A stretch of DNA of 64,000 nt from Nesterenkonia sp. E16_10 (GTDB taxonomy: Bacteria > Actinomycetota > Actinomycetes > Actinomycetales > Micrococcaceae). Positions within the stretch are counted from its first letter, which is position 1; every line of letters begins with the position of its first letter. The stretch lies in contig NZ_JADPSA010000024.1 in the NCBI RefSeq assembly GCF_017347085.1, forward strand, positions 31,240-95,239. Direction: 5' to 3'. Below the pieces are notes generated by a model. The model was not told where the DNA came from. It ran no database searches and was given only the letters and a program-made list of their open reading frames with translations. This document shows positions 16,435-24,919 of the stretch, piece after piece. Position numbers and translations under genes: made by a program.

Positions 16435-16881
16435 ATGGCTGACCAGTACGACTTCGAAGAGCTCTATGCCAACACCTATACCGAGGCTGACCAGCGGGCG
16501 TACGAGACCCAGCCGACCTCGAAGAAACGTTTTGTGACCGCCTGGCTCCTGACACTTCTCCTGGGCCCCACGGGGGCTCACCGCTGGTACCTGAGCCGCC
16601 CGATCACGGCCTCGCTGATGGCGCTGGCGAGCATCGGCGCCGTCGGGCTGATGGTCGCGGGGCAGTCGAACCTGGGCCTGCTCTGCATCACGATCGTCTT
16701 CGCCTGGACCCTGATCGACCTGATCATGATCCTCACCGGGTCGATGCGTGACCGTGATGACCTGAGACTGGCCGGGCATCGCGAGCGAGCCGGCCTGTGC
16801 TCGGCGATCACGATGCTGCTGCTGGCGATCGGACTGGTCTTTGCCCTGGTGCTGGGCACCAGCTCCGGGGTGGCGGGCTGA
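16435..16881 (+). CDS. TM2-domain membrane protein
   Basis: 148 residues from ATG 16435, preceded by GATGAGAG. A polar Tyr/Glu/Asp-rich N-terminus (residues 1-28) precedes KKRFVTAWLLTLLLGPTGAH and RWYLSRP, the TM2 signature (here GPTGAHRWYL for the usual GxxGxHRFYLG), then about four hydrophobic segments. Function of TM2 proteins is largely unknown. The gene is convergent with the siderophore-interacting protein gene and ends at a shared hairpin. Confidence 0.75.
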   Translation: MADQYDFEELYANTYTEADQRAYETQPTSKKRFVTAWLLTLLLGPTGAHRWYLSRPITASLMALASIGAVGLMVAGQSNLGLLCITIVFAWTLIDLIMILTGSMRDRDDLRLAGHRERAGLCSAITMLLLAIGLVFALVLGTSSGVAG

Positions 16882-16882
16882 G

Positions 16883-16906
16883 CTGAACCCGACCCTGAGG
16901 GTTCAG
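16883..16906. terminator. Hairpin between convergent genes
   Basis: Perfect 8-bp stem CTGAACCC with GGGTTCAG, loop of 8 bases, two bases after the TM2 gene stop. It includes the stop codon of the opposing gene. Probably bidirectional, though no T-run is present. Confidence 0.5.
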
Positions 16907-17769
16907 TCCTCGATCTGACCCGCCGGGGTGCGCTTCTCGGCCTGGAACTGATCCTCGATCCGGCCATGCGCCCAGTAGGCCGAAAGCGACATGGCCTTGC
17001 GATCCAGGCCCTTCTGATTCACCAGCATCTTGCGGATCCGCTTCATCTGGGCGCGTTCGCCGTGCACGAAGACCTGCACGTCACCGTCCGGGACACTCAG
17101 CTCCTCCAGGTACTGCGCGAGCATCGTGGTCTCGGGACTGAAGTCCGCCTCACGGTGCAGCCACACCAGGTCCATCCCTGCGGGGACGTCCAAGGGCTGA
17201 CGTTCCGAAGCGTCGCGCACCTCGACGACGGCGACGCCGCGGGCATCCTCACCCATTGATTCCAGCGCGGAGGCGATCGCGGGCAGCGCAGCCTCATCTC
17301 CGGCCAGCAGGTGCCATGCGGCCTCCTCGCGCGGGGCGTAGCCACTGCCGGGTCCGAAGAAGCTGATCTGGTCCCCGACCTGCGCGTGCTTCGCCCAGAC
17401 TCCGGCGCGACCGACCTCGCCATGGACCACGAAGTCCACCCAGATCTGTGAGTTGGCATGGTCCACGTGCCGGATCGTGTAGGTCCGGGTCGCCGGCATC
17501 TGCTCGGTGCTCAGCTGCTCGCGCAACGCGTCCATGTCATAGGGACGGCTGAGATCGACATCCTCGGGCAGGCCGGCCGCCTCAGTGCCTTGGGGCAGGA
17601 AGAGCAGCTTGATGTATTGATCCGTGGCGGGCGACTCCCCCACAGACTTGAACTCGATCGCCTCGAATCCAGGACCACCTAGGACCAGCCGGATCATGTG
17701 CGGGCTGAGCTGCTTCTTCGCATCGACCGTGAGGACGTGCTGGACGCGCGTTTTCTTTGACTTGGACAC
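16903..17769 (-). CDS. Siderophore-interacting protein (FAD-dependent ferric-siderophore reductase)
   Basis: 288 residues of the SIP/ViuB family. RTYTIR at residues 95-100 is the flavin-binding motif, followed by a FAD domain (VDFVVHGEVGRAGVWA), LLAGDEAALPAI in the NAD(P) domain, and the family C-terminus SAYWAHGRIED. It releases iron from imported ferric siderophores in the cytoplasm. No siderophore transporter is adjacent. The promoter would lie in the 225-base region shared with hsp20; I see no full iron-box palindrome there. Confidence 0.9.
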   Translation of the reverse strand: MSKSKKTRVQHVLTVDAKKQLSPHMIRLVLGGPGFEAIEFKSVGESPATDQYIKLLFLPQGTEAAGLPEDVDLSRPYDMDALREQLSTEQMPATRTYTIRHVDHANSQIWVDFVVHGEVGRAGVWAKHAQVGDQISFFGPGSGYAPREEAAWHLLAGDEAALPAIASALESMGEDARGVAVVEVRDASERQPLDVPAGMDLVWLHREADFSPETTMLAQYLEELSVPDGDVQVFVHGERAQMKRIRKMLVNQKGLDRKAMSLSAYWAHGRIEDQFQAEKRTPAGQIED

Positions 17770-17880
17770 CCCGGCACTCTAATCGAACCCGACGGTCCGG
17801 CGCAGGGGAACCTCAGCGGAGCGGCACTGTATTGCGACAGATATCCATGCGCGAATCCGGCTCGCAGTCCCCCGGAAAAA

Positions 17881-17901
17881 GTTGAGTGCATCGCGCTCAA
17901 G
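17881..17901 (+). promoter_or_regulatory. HAIR-like operator (HspR-type inverted repeat)
   Basis: GTTGAGT, 7 bases, then GCTCAAG closely fits the HAIR consensus CTTGAGT-N7-ACTCAAG bound by HspR in actinobacteria. It sits just upstream of a -10-like box and 94 bases before hsp20. Confidence 0.7.
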
Positions 17902-17908
17902 TTAGGAA

Positions 17909-17914
17909 TATACT
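17909..17914 (+). promoter_or_regulatory. Putative -10 box of hsp20
   Basis: TATACT, 7 bases after the HAIR-like site. The -35 region at normal spacing falls inside the operator, so a bound repressor would block polymerase. Confidence 0.5.
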
Positions 17915-17994
17915 GGACTCAGGTTTCGTTGGAACCGTCGCCGCAAGGCATTGACCCTGTCCCGTAGAGCAATGAGTACAAGGAGCTGATTGCC

Positions 17995-18444
17995 GTGATG
18001 AACAACTCTCTGACCCGCCTGGACCCCTTCGCCCTGATCGACGATGTCTTCCGCTCCGTGCGGGCCCCTTCGATGGACGCCTCCCAGCGCCAGGCCGGGT
18101 TCGTTCCGGCAGTGGATGCCCACCGCGAAGGCGAGGACCTGGTCCTGCGCGCTGATCTGCCCGGGATCGATCCGGACAAGGACGTCGCCGTCGAACTGAC
18201 CGGGCGCACGCTCACCGTCTCCGGGGAGCGCCGGAGCGAGACCGAGGCTGAAGGGCTGCGCGAGGTGCGCTACGGGTCCTTCTCCCGCACGATCACCCTG
18301 CCGGGCGAGATCTCGAGCGACGCAATCTCCGCATCCTACGAATCCGGAGTGCTCACGGTCCGCGCAGCCGGGGTCTACGCCGCCGAGGCGCCGCGCAAGA
18401 TCGCGATCTCCTCCACCGAGCGCGAAAAGAAGCTCGACTCCTGA
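17995..18444 (+). CDS. Hsp20/alpha-crystallin small heat-shock protein
   Basis: 149 residues. The N-terminal arm LDPFALIDDVFRSV is followed by an alpha-crystallin domain (residues about 36-130): FVPAVDAHREGEDLVLRADL, LTVSGERRSE and ASYESGVLTVRA. It is a holdase that keeps unfolding proteins soluble. GTG at 17995 follows AAGGAG by 9 bases; the next codon, ATG at 17998, is an equal candidate. A HAIR-like site upstream suggests HspR repression relieved by heat. It converges on purU with a 72-bp palindromic element in between. Confidence 0.93.
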   Translation: MMNNSLTRLDPFALIDDVFRSVRAPSMDASQRQAGFVPAVDAHREGEDLVLRADLPGIDPDKDVAVELTGRTLTVSGERRSETEAEGLREVRYGSFSRTITLPGEISSDAISASYESGVLTVRAAGVYAAEAPRKIAISSTEREKKLDS

Positions 18445-18460
18445 TCCCCAGCCCTTCACC

Positions 18461-18532
18461 GTTGAGGGGCGGATTTTCCGGGCATCTCATGGGCCTTAGG
18501 GCCCAAACTGCTCGGAGAATCCGCCCCTCGAC
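18461..18532. repeat. 72-bp palindromic intergenic element, copy 3
   Basis: Ends GTTGAGGGGCGGATTTT and GAGAATCCGCCCCTCGAC, with a strong inner hairpin GGGCC-TTA-GGGCCC at the centre. It lies between the convergent hsp20 and purU genes, 16 bases after one stop and 19 before the other. Confidence 0.9.
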
Positions 18533-18551
18533 GAGTTGGGGGTGGGTGGGA

Positions 18552-19430
18552 TCAGAAGACGATCGTGGTGCTGCCGTTGCGGATGACGCGGTCTTCGCAG
18601 TGCCACTTCACCGCGCGGGAGAGCACGGCACGTTCGACGTCGGCGCCGAAGCGGGTGAGCTGGGCGACGTCGTCGCTGTGTGAGACCCGGATGACGTCCT
18701 GCTCGATGATCGGGCCCTCGTCGAGGTCCTTGGTCACGTAGTGCGCGGTGGCGCCGATCAGCTTCACGCCGCGGTCCGCGGCCTTCTGGTACGGGCCTGC
18801 GCCGATGAAGGCGGGCAGGAAGCTGTGGTGGATGTTGATCACCGGAGCCCCGACCTGCTCGAGGAAGTCCTCGGAGATGATCTGCATGTACCGGGCAAGC
18901 ACGATCATGTCGACGTTGCCCCGCAGCAGCTCCAGATGCCGGGCCTCGGCCGCGGCCTTGTCCCCGTTGGCCACCGGCACGTGGAAGTACGGGATCCCGA
19001 AGGGCCGCACATCCTCGGCGAGGTCGGCGTGATTGGAGATGACCATGACGATGTCCATCGGGATCTCGCCGCGCCGGTGCCGCCAGAGCAGGTCCAGCAG
19101 GCAGTGGTCGGTCTTGGAGGCGAAGATCGCCACCCGCTTGGGCTGATCGGCCGCAGAGAGTGAATAGTCCATGGAGAACCGGTCGGCCAGCTTGGTCTGG
19201 ATCGCCTGCTCCACCGCTGGCTTGGCCGCGGCGAGGCCCGGCAGGTGGAACACCGTGCGCTGGAAGAACCGACCGTCTTCCACGCCGGTGGAGTACTGGT
19301 CGAGGCTGATGATGTTGCCGCCGACCTCGGCGATGAGCTCTGAGACGGCCGCCACGATCCCTGGCTGATCCGGGCAGGAGATGATCAGCCGGGCGATGTC
19401 ATGGGTCTTCGTCTCAGGGGCGCGCATCAA
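18552..19430 (-). CDS. purU: Formyltetrahydrofolate deformylase
   Basis: 292 residues. An N-terminal ACT domain (RLIISCPDQPGIVAAVSELI) is followed by a formyltransferase-like domain with VINIHHSFLPAFIGAGPY, GVKLIGATAHYVTKDLDEGP and IIEQD, the PurU catalytic stretch. It hydrolyses 10-formyl-THF to THF and formate, balancing one-carbon pools. Two ATGs lie at 19430 and 19427. It is monocistronic; the palindromic element copy 3 follows its stop. Confidence 0.95.
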   Translation of the reverse strand: MMRAPETKTHDIARLIISCPDQPGIVAAVSELIAEVGGNIISLDQYSTGVEDGRFFQRTVFHLPGLAAAKPAVEQAIQTKLADRFSMDYSLSAADQPKRVAIFASKTDHCLLDLLWRHRRGEIPMDIVMVISNHADLAEDVRPFGIPYFHVPVANGDKAAAEARHLELLRGNVDMIVLARYMQIISEDFLEQVGAPVINIHHSFLPAFIGAGPYQKAADRGVKLIGATAHYVTKDLDEGPIIEQDVIRVSHSDDVAQLTRFGADVERAVLSRAVKWHCEDRVIRNGSTTIVF

Positions 19431-19496
19431 GTCTCCGAATCGGGTTCACCAGGTCAGTGCGGCGCAGCAGCGTCGCAGGAAAAACACTATGGCATG

Positions 19497-19527
19497 AAAA
19501 ACGCCCCCGCCCGTAAGGGCGAGGGCG
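19497..19527 (-). terminator. Terminator after tRNA-Asn
   Basis: An 11-bp stem with one mismatch (CGCCCCCGCCC with GGGCGAGGGCG, loop GTAA) followed on the minus strand by TTTTT. It lies directly downstream of tRNA-Asn. Confidence 0.85.
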
Positions 19528-19533
19528 GATCTG

Positions 19534-19605
19534 CTCCCCCAGTTGGATTCGAACCAACAACCGCTCGATTAACAGTCGAGTGCTCTGCCGTTGAGCTATG
19601 GAGGA
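19534..19605 (-). tRNA. tRNA-Asn (GUU)
   Basis: A 72-base cloverleaf on the minus strand: acceptor TCCTCCA pairs with TGGGGGA, anticodon loop CTGTTAA, T-loop TTCGAAT, discriminator G. CCA is not encoded. A terminator follows. Confidence 0.97.
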
Positions 19606-19670
19606 TTGCGACTGGAAAAGTCTAACAGGGGTTCCCGGCCACAGGGAAATCGCTGTGGAATCATGGAGTC

Positions 19671-20276
19671 GTGACGCCTATCTCTCTCGACACCCCCGCG
19701 ACGGCCCCTGCCCCGAGGTTCAATGCTCTCACGGTCTTCACCGGCTCCGCCTCCGGATCCGACCTGGACTACACCGAGGAGGTCCGCCGGCTCGGCACCG
19801 CGCTGGCCGGAGCCGGCATCGCCGTGGTCTACGGCGGAGGCAAGGTCGGGCTGATGGGGCAGATCGCCGACGCCGCCCTGGAGGCCGGCGGCGAGGTCCA
19901 CGGGATCATCCCGGAGGTGCTGATCGGCCGCGAGGTGGGACACCATGGGCTGACCTCCTTGGAGATCGTGCCTGACATGCATTCTCGGAAGTCCCGGATG
20001 GCGGACCTCGGTCACGGCTTCATCGCGCTGCCCGGCGGCATGGGAACCCTTGAGGAGTTCTTCGAGGTGTGGACCTGGCAGTACCTGGGGCTGCACGCGA
20101 AGCCCGTGGGGCTCTATAACGTCAAGGGGTTCTGGGATCCGCTGCTGGCCATGGTCGATCACATGGTCGATGAGGGCTTCATGTCTGCCTGGCGTCGCGA
20201 GGCCCTGGTGATCAGCAGCGACCCGCAGGACCTGATCTCCCAGCTGCGCGCCTGGACGCCTCCCCTCGGGCACTGA
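19671..20276 (+). CDS. LOG-family protein (nucleotide 5'-monophosphate phosphoribohydrolase)
   Basis: 201 residues. Conserved LOG blocks are present: VFTGSASGSD, GIAVVYGGGKVGLMG, SRKSRMADLGHGFIALPGG and PGGMGTLEEFFEVWTWQYLG (the PGGxGTxxE signature). Relatives release the base from cytokinin riboside monophosphates or purine monophosphates. The GTG at 19671 has only a weak upstream GGAG. It converges on the GNAT gene. Confidence 0.9.
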   Translation: MTPISLDTPATAPAPRFNALTVFTGSASGSDLDYTEEVRRLGTALAGAGIAVVYGGGKVGLMGQIADAALEAGGEVHGIIPEVLIGREVGHHGLTSLEIVPDMHSRKSRMADLGHGFIALPGGMGTLEEFFEVWTWQYLGLHAKPVGLYNVKGFWDPLLAMVDHMVDEGFMSAWRREALVISSDPQDLISQLRAWTPPLGH

Positions 20277-20336
20277 CGCCCAGCCGTCAGCTTCAGCTCA
20301 GCGTCAGCCAAGCTCAGCTTGAGCCCAGCCCGACCC

Positions 20337-20771
20337 TCAGTCCAGGTCGCGGTCCAGCCAGCGGCCCAGCACCACGGTGTCCTGGTCGGTGTAGCCCAGC
20401 CCCCGGTAGAAGTCCTGCACGGCCGCGTTCTCCTGGCGCACCATGAGCATCAGCTTGGGCACACCGCGGCGACGAAGCCAGTCCTCCGCCCCGGCGAGGA
20501 GCTGCTTGCCGAGCCCCTGGCCCTGCAGCCGTTCATCCACGGCGAGGTAGTAGATCCAGCCGCGGTGACCGTCCTGTCCGACCATCACGGTGCCCACCAA
20601 CTCCCCCGCGGCGTCTCGGGCGATAAGCACCGTGGACTCCTCACCGGTCAGGGCGCGCAGGCAGTCCTGGTGCGGGTCGTTCCAGGGTCGGGTGAGTCCG
20701 GTCTGCCGCCAGAGGGCGACGGCGGCGTCCACCAGTTCCAGCGGCAGCTCCGTGATGCGCGGGTCGGTCAC
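20337..20771 (-). CDS. GNAT-family N-acetyltransferase
   Basis: 144 residues from GTG 20771; the frame extends upstream only into the preceding SDR gene. VGTVMVGQDGHRGWIYYLAV and LQGQGLGKQLLAGAEDWL give the acetyl-CoA-binding core (QGQGLG), and QENAAVQDFYRGLGY is the typical C-terminal motif, most like YpeA. It begins 10 bases after the SDR stop. The acceptor is unknown. Confidence 0.85.
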   Translation of the reverse strand: MTDPRITELPLELVDAAVALWRQTGLTRPWNDPHQDCLRALTGEESTVLIARDAAGELVGTVMVGQDGHRGWIYYLAVDERLQGQGLGKQLLAGAEDWLRRRGVPKLMLMVRQENAAVQDFYRGLGYTDQDTVVLGRWLDRDLD

Positions 20772-20781
20772 CTCGCGGCTG

Positions 20782-21495
20782 CTACTTCTGCACCGGCCGG
20801 ATGGAGATGCTCTCCACCATGGAGGCGTCCTCCATGTCCACCACGGTGCGCGCGGCCTCGGCGATCGCCTGCGGGGAGATGTAGATGCCGCCGTCGTAGT
20901 CCTTGTTGCCCATGGACTCCTGCAGGGCGACCTGCATGTCGGTGTCCACCCGGCCCGGGTGGATCGAGGTGACCTTGACCTGGCCTCGCTCCTCCTCGCG
21001 CAGCGCATCGGTGAGCGCGCGCAGCGCAAACTTGGTCCCGGAGTACATCGAGCTGCCGGGGCCGGCGGTGAATCCCGCCCCGGAGTTGATGCTCAGCAGC
21101 TGTCCTGCGGAGGCGCGCAGCAGAGGCAGCGCGGCGCGGGTCAGCTCGGCGACGGCGAAGACGTTGACGGTGAACATCTCCTGGAACTGGGCCGGGGAGG
21201 TCTCTGCGACCGGGTTCATCCAGGCCAGCCCGGCGGAGTGGACCAGCACGTCGAGCCGGGTGAGTCCGGCCGCCTGCAGCGCGGGGGCGATGGCGTCGAG
21301 GTCGGTCAGGTCCACCAGAAAGGGTTCGGCGCTGGGCAGCGCCTGGACCACGGCATCCACGGTCTCCGGGTTCGTCCCGCCGACCAGGATGTGATGATCG
21401 CGGCCAAGCTCGACGGCGATGGCCCTGCCGATCCCGCGGGAGGCGCCGGTGACCAGCGCGACGGGACGAGTGCTGAGGGTCTGCTCTTCGGTCAT
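20782..21495 (-). CDS. Short-chain dehydrogenase/reductase
   Basis: 237 residues. TGASRGIGRAIAVE (residues about 16-29) is the NAD(P)-binding loop, NSGAG/SMYSGTKFAL carries the catalytic Ser-Tyr-xxx-Lys pattern, and SIHPGRVDTDMQ follows. The protein should be a cytoplasmic NAD(P)H oxidoreductase; the substrate cannot be told. It lies in a run with the GNAT gene downstream and dapE upstream. Confidence 0.9.
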   Translation of the reverse strand: MTEEQTLSTRPVALVTGASRGIGRAIAVELGRDHHILVGGTNPETVDAVVQALPSAEPFLVDLTDLDAIAPALQAAGLTRLDVLVHSAGLAWMNPVAETSPAQFQEMFTVNVFAVAELTRAALPLLRASAGQLLSINSGAGFTAGPGSSMYSGTKFALRALTDALREEERGQVKVTSIHPGRVDTDMQVALQESMGNKDYDGGIYISPQAIAEAARTVVDMEDASMVESISIRPVQK

Positions 21496-21543
21496 GAGAT
21501 CAGCCTAGAGGATCTGCTCGGCCGCCCGCCGGCCGCCGCCGGC

Positions 21544-22677
21544 TCAGCCGCCCAGCAGCCAGCGATGCAGCGCGGTGTGGCAGTCCCGCAGCGCCTGCGC
21601 GGTGACGTGTTCGTCGTCGGAGTGCGCCAGCAGCGGGTCCCCCGGGCCGAAGTTCACCGCGGGGACTCCTCGGGCCGAGAACCGCGCCACATCGGTCCAG
21701 CCGTACTTGGGCATCGGCACTCCGCCCACTGCATCGATGAATGCCTGGGCCGCGGGATGATCCAGCCCGGGGCGCGCCGCAGCCGAGCTGTCGGTGACCC
21801 GCTGCTGGTCCTCGCTGATTCCGGCCTCGGCCAGGACCTCGCGGACGTGGGCGTGGGCCTGCTCCTCGGTCTTGTCCGGGGCGAAGCGGTAGTTGATCTC
21901 CACCACCGTGGAGTCGGGGATGACATTGCCGGCCACGCCGCCGCGGATCCGCACCGCATTGAGACCCTCGCGGTAGTCCAGGCCTTCCACCGTGATGGTC
22001 TTCGGGCTGTACTCGCTCAGGACCCGGAGCAGTCCGGCGGTGCCGTGGATCGCGTTCTCCCCCATCCAGGCCCGCCCCGAGTGTGCAGCGACTCCGGGGA
22101 TCGTGACCTCGAAGCGGCAGGTGCCGTTGCAGCCGCCCTCGACCACCCCGTGGGTGGGCTCCAGCAGCACCGCGAAGTCACCGTCCAGCAGCTCTGGGAC
22201 TTCGGAGAGCACCCGGCCGAGCCCGGACTTGCTGGCCTCGACCTCCTCGTGGTCGTAGAAGACCCACGTGATGTCCCGGCCCAGGGAACCACCTGCGGAG
22301 AGGTGCGTCGCGACGTCCTCGGCCAGCTTCAGCTGCACCGCCACGCCGCCCTTCATATCGGTGGCGCCCCGGCCGTAGAGCACCTCGGCGCCGTCGGCCT
22401 GCTCCCAGCGCGGCGGCACGGTGCCGCGGGAGCCCGGGGTGGTGGGCAGCGGGACCGTGTCCAGGTGCCCGGCGAGGATGATCCGCTGCGCGGCACCGGT
22501 CTCGGTGCGCGCGATCACGGTGTCGCCGTCGCGGTGCAGGCTCAGTCCCGGCAGGTCCTGGAGTGCCGCTTCGACGGCGTCGGCCAGCGTCTTCTCGTTG
22601 CCGGAGACGGATTCGCAGCCGATGATCGCCTCGGTGAGCGCGGCGACGTCGCCGGAGAGCAGTGCACGGATATCCAT
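21544..22677 (-). CDS. dapE: Succinyl-diaminopimelate desuccinylase
   Basis: 377 residues of the M20 family. LAGHLDTVPLP and YGRGATDMKGGVAVQL hold the first metal ligands, YDHEEVEASKSGLG the catalytic Glu, and GWTDVARFSARGVPAVNFGP the C-terminal block typical of actinobacterial DapE. It removes succinate from N-succinyl-LL-diaminopimelate in lysine and cell-wall synthesis. It is divergent from dapD across 86 bases, so the two steps of the succinylase branch may be controlled together. Confidence 0.95.
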   Translation of the reverse strand: MDIRALLSGDVAALTEAIIGCESVSGNEKTLADAVEAALQDLPGLSLHRDGDTVIARTETGAAQRIILAGHLDTVPLPTTPGSRGTVPPRWEQADGAEVLYGRGATDMKGGVAVQLKLAEDVATHLSAGGSLGRDITWVFYDHEEVEASKSGLGRVLSEVPELLDGDFAVLLEPTHGVVEGGCNGTCRFEVTIPGVAAHSGRAWMGENAIHGTAGLLRVLSEYSPKTITVEGLDYREGLNAVRIRGGVAGNVIPDSTVVEINYRFAPDKTEEQAHAHVREVLAEAGISEDQQRVTDSSAAARPGLDHPAAQAFIDAVGGVPMPKYGWTDVARFSARGVPAVNFGPGDPLLAHSDDEHVTAQALRDCHTALHRWLLGG

Positions 22678-22763
22678 TCGTTCAGCCTAGGCGAACGCCC
22701 CCGCGCGTGGGACCCGCGGGAGCGGCTGATGGGCTGGCGCGCAGGAAAAAGTAGGATGGTGCC

Positions 22764-23717
22764 ATGAGCACAGACATTCGAACCGCATCCGGCCATGGCC
22801 TCGCCACGGTGACCACCGACGGCACCGTCCTGGACACCTGGTTCCCGCGCCCCGTGATGGCCCCTCTGTCCGAGAACGACGACGCCGAGCTGATCGCCGC
22901 CCTGCAGGCCGCCGCCGGTGAGGATCCCGACCGTGGGGTCACCACCCAGGTGGTCTCGGTGGAGTCCGATCTGGACGCCGAGGCGAGCTCGGCCTCTGAT
23001 GTCTGGCTGCGTCTGCACCTGCTCTCCCACCGGCTGGTCAAGCCGCGCAGCATCAACCTCGATGGCATCTTCGGGCACCTGAGCAACGTGGTCTGGACCA
23101 ACTTCGGGCCCTGCGCGGTGGCCGACTTCGAGACCACCCGGCTGAAGCTGCGCTCCCGCGGGCATGTCAGCGTGCACTCGATCGACAAGTTCCCCCGCCT
23201 GGTGGACTACGTGACCCCCTCCGGTGTGCGCATCGGCGACGCGGACCGGGTCCGCCTGGGCGCGCACCTTGCCGAGGGCACCACCGTGATGCACGAGGGC
23301 TTCGTGAACTTCAACGCCGGCACGCTGGGCACCTCCATGGTGGAAGGTCGCATCTCGGCCGGGGTCGTGGTCGGCGACGGCACCGACATCGGCGGCGGCG
23401 CCTCCATCATGGGCACCCTCTCCGGCGGCGGCAAGGAGAAGATCACCCTGGGTGAGCGCGTGCTGCTGGGCGCGAACTCCGGCGTGGGCATCTCGGTCGG
23501 CGATGACTGCGTGATCGAGGCCGGGCTCTACGTGACCGCCGGCACCAAGGTCTCGGTGCTCGGTGATGATCGCAGCGTGACAGACACCGTGAAGGCCTCG
23601 GCGCTCTCCGGCGTGCCGAACCTGCTCTTCCGCCGAGACTCCGTGACCGGTGCGGTCCAGGCAGTGCCGCGAAAGGGCGCGAAGGTCGAGCTCAACGCCG
23701 CCCTGCACCGCAACTGA
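22764..23717 (+). CDS. dapD: 2,3,4,5-tetrahydropyridine-2,6-dicarboxylate N-succinyltransferase
   Basis: 317 residues, the actinobacterial DapD length. The C-terminal half is a left-handed beta-helix with hexapeptide repeats: [56 protein letters not shown]. It uses succinyl-CoA to open the DAP pathway's succinylase branch. It is divergent from dapE, and dapC lies 3 kb to the right. Confidence 0.96.
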   Translation: MSTDIRTASGHGLATVTTDGTVLDTWFPRPVMAPLSENDDAELIAALQAAAGEDPDRGVTTQVVSVESDLDAEASSASDVWLRLHLLSHRLVKPRSINLDGIFGHLSNVVWTNFGPCAVADFETTRLKLRSRGHVSVHSIDKFPRLVDYVTPSGVRIGDADRVRLGAHLAEGTTVMHEGFVNFNAGTLGTSMVEGRISAGVVVGDGTDIGGGASIMGTLSGGGKEKITLGERVLLGANSGVGISVGDDCVIEAGLYVTAGTKVSVLGDDRSVTDTVKASALSGVPNLLFRRDSVTGAVQAVPRKGAKVELNAALHRN

Positions 23718-23801
23718 GCGGCCGCTGCGCAGGCAGCCACTGAGTCGCTGCCGAGCGAACCCCTGAGCCGAACCCGAGCCACCTGAGTCGAGAGGTCTTC
23801 G

Positions 23802-24872
23802 ATGAGCCGTCGCGCTGATCGCCCCATCACCGTCACCCGCACCGTGCATCGGCGGCGGCGTCGCGTCAAGGCCGTCGCGGCCATCGCCGTGGTGGCGGCC
23901 GCCGTGGGAGCCACCGGCTACGGGGCCTGGCAGCTCATCGAGGAGAACGAGTATCTCCTCGATGAGCGCTGCTCGGTGACGGTGGGCGAGGTGGAGCACC
24001 GGCTCACCCCGGCCCAGACCTATGCGGCCGCGCACCTCGCGGCGGGCGCGGCGGAGCGGGAGCTGCCGGTCCAGGCTGCCACCGACGCGATCGCGATCTC
24101 GCTGCAGGAGACGAACCTGGACGACCGGGCGGACCCTGTGGAGGAGGAGACCGAGGAGGTCGACGCCGAGGAGGCGGAGGCTGCTGAGCCTGCTGATTCA
24201 GAGGAGGACCCGGGCGCGCCCGCCCCGGTGCTCTTCGCCGACGGGGGTCCGCAGTGGGACGCCGTGAAGGCGACCAGCTCCACCCCCACCACCGCCGAGG
24301 ACTTCTACGCCCGGCTGATCCAGAGCCGCGAGGACGGCGGCGAGGAGGCGTGGTCACCCGAGCTGGGGCTCGAGGAGGCCGCCGAGGCGCTGGGCCGGCC
24401 GCAGAACCCCACGTTCTACCCGCAGCACGAGGAGCTCGCGCGGGCCTTCGCCCGTCCCCTGGCTGGTCTGCAGCCCATGGTGATGACCTGTCAGCTCAGC
24501 CAGCTCGAGGTCCCCGGCCCGGACGCCGAGGGCCTGCGCGGTGAGCTTCAGTCCTCGCTGTCCGGGATGCTCGGCGAGGAGGCGACCGAGGTGGAGGGCT
24601 CCGGAGATTCCGCCGTGGTGCGGGTCTCGGTGAGCGAGGTGGCGGAGGAGGCCGGGGCCACCGAGGCTGCGGAAGAGGACGCGACCGAGGAGGACGCGGC
24701 CGAGCGCAGCGAGCCGGAGTGGCTGGTGGCGCAGTGGGCCGTGGCCGCCGCAGAGACCTACGGGGTCCAGTCGGTCCACGCCGGGGCGTACGAGTGGCAC
24801 CGGGATTCGGGCCGCTGGGAGCGGGTGGAGACGGTCAGCGAGGACGTGGAGATCGGATTCTCCCGCCGCTGA
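23802..24872 (+). CDS. Uncharacterised acidic membrane-anchored protein
   Basis: 356 residues. A basic stretch (HRRRRRVKAV) precedes one hydrophobic helix (residues about 23-45), so the remainder is probably extracellular. CSVTVGEVEHRLTPAQTYAA and DAIAISLQETNL follow. Two Glu/Asp-rich low-complexity tracts (about 110-145 and 280-306) interrupt a conserved-looking alpha/beta core. Similar proteins are widespread in Micrococcales without a known function; some are labelled heavy metal transporters, without support I can see here. It follows dapD by 84 bases. High acidity suits a salt-tolerant host. Confidence 0.6.
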   Translation: MSRRADRPITVTRTVHRRRRRVKAVAAIAVVAAAVGATGYGAWQLIEENEYLLDERCSVTVGEVEHRLTPAQTYAAAHLAAGAAERELPVQAATDAIAISLQETNLDDRADPVEEETEEVDAEEAEAAEPADSEEDPGAPAPVLFADGGPQWDAVKATSSTPTTAEDFYARLIQSREDGGEEAWSPELGLEEAAEALGRPQNPTFYPQHEELARAFARPLAGLQPMVMTCQLSQLEVPGPDAEGLRGELQSSLSGMLGEEATEVEGSGDSAVVRVSVSEVAEEAGATEAAEEDATEEDAAERSEPEWLVAQWAVAAAETYGVQSVHAGAYEWHRDSGRWERVETVSEDVEIGFSRR

Positions 24873-24879
24873 CCCCCTT

Positions 24880-24919
24880 AACGCGTTGCCCCCCCAACGC
24901 GTTGCCCCCCAACGCGTTG
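24880..24919. repeat. Tandem AACGCGTTGCCCCCC repeat
   Basis: Three copies of AACGCGTTG at 24880, 24896 and 24911, separated by runs of 7 and 6 C. The last overlaps the left end of palindromic element copy 4. On the other side of the element, GGGGACGGGA is also duplicated (about 24991-25010). Confidence 0.85.

Noticed and set aside
17770..17994. Iron-box operator for the siderophore-interacting protein
   Set aside because: A TTAGG half-motif is present at 17902-17906 but no matching second half, so no IdeR/DtxR-type site is claimed.
20590..22767. 725-codon plus-strand open frame
   Set aside because: Antisense to GNAT, SDR and dapE, all of which have clear motifs. Low-complexity translation.
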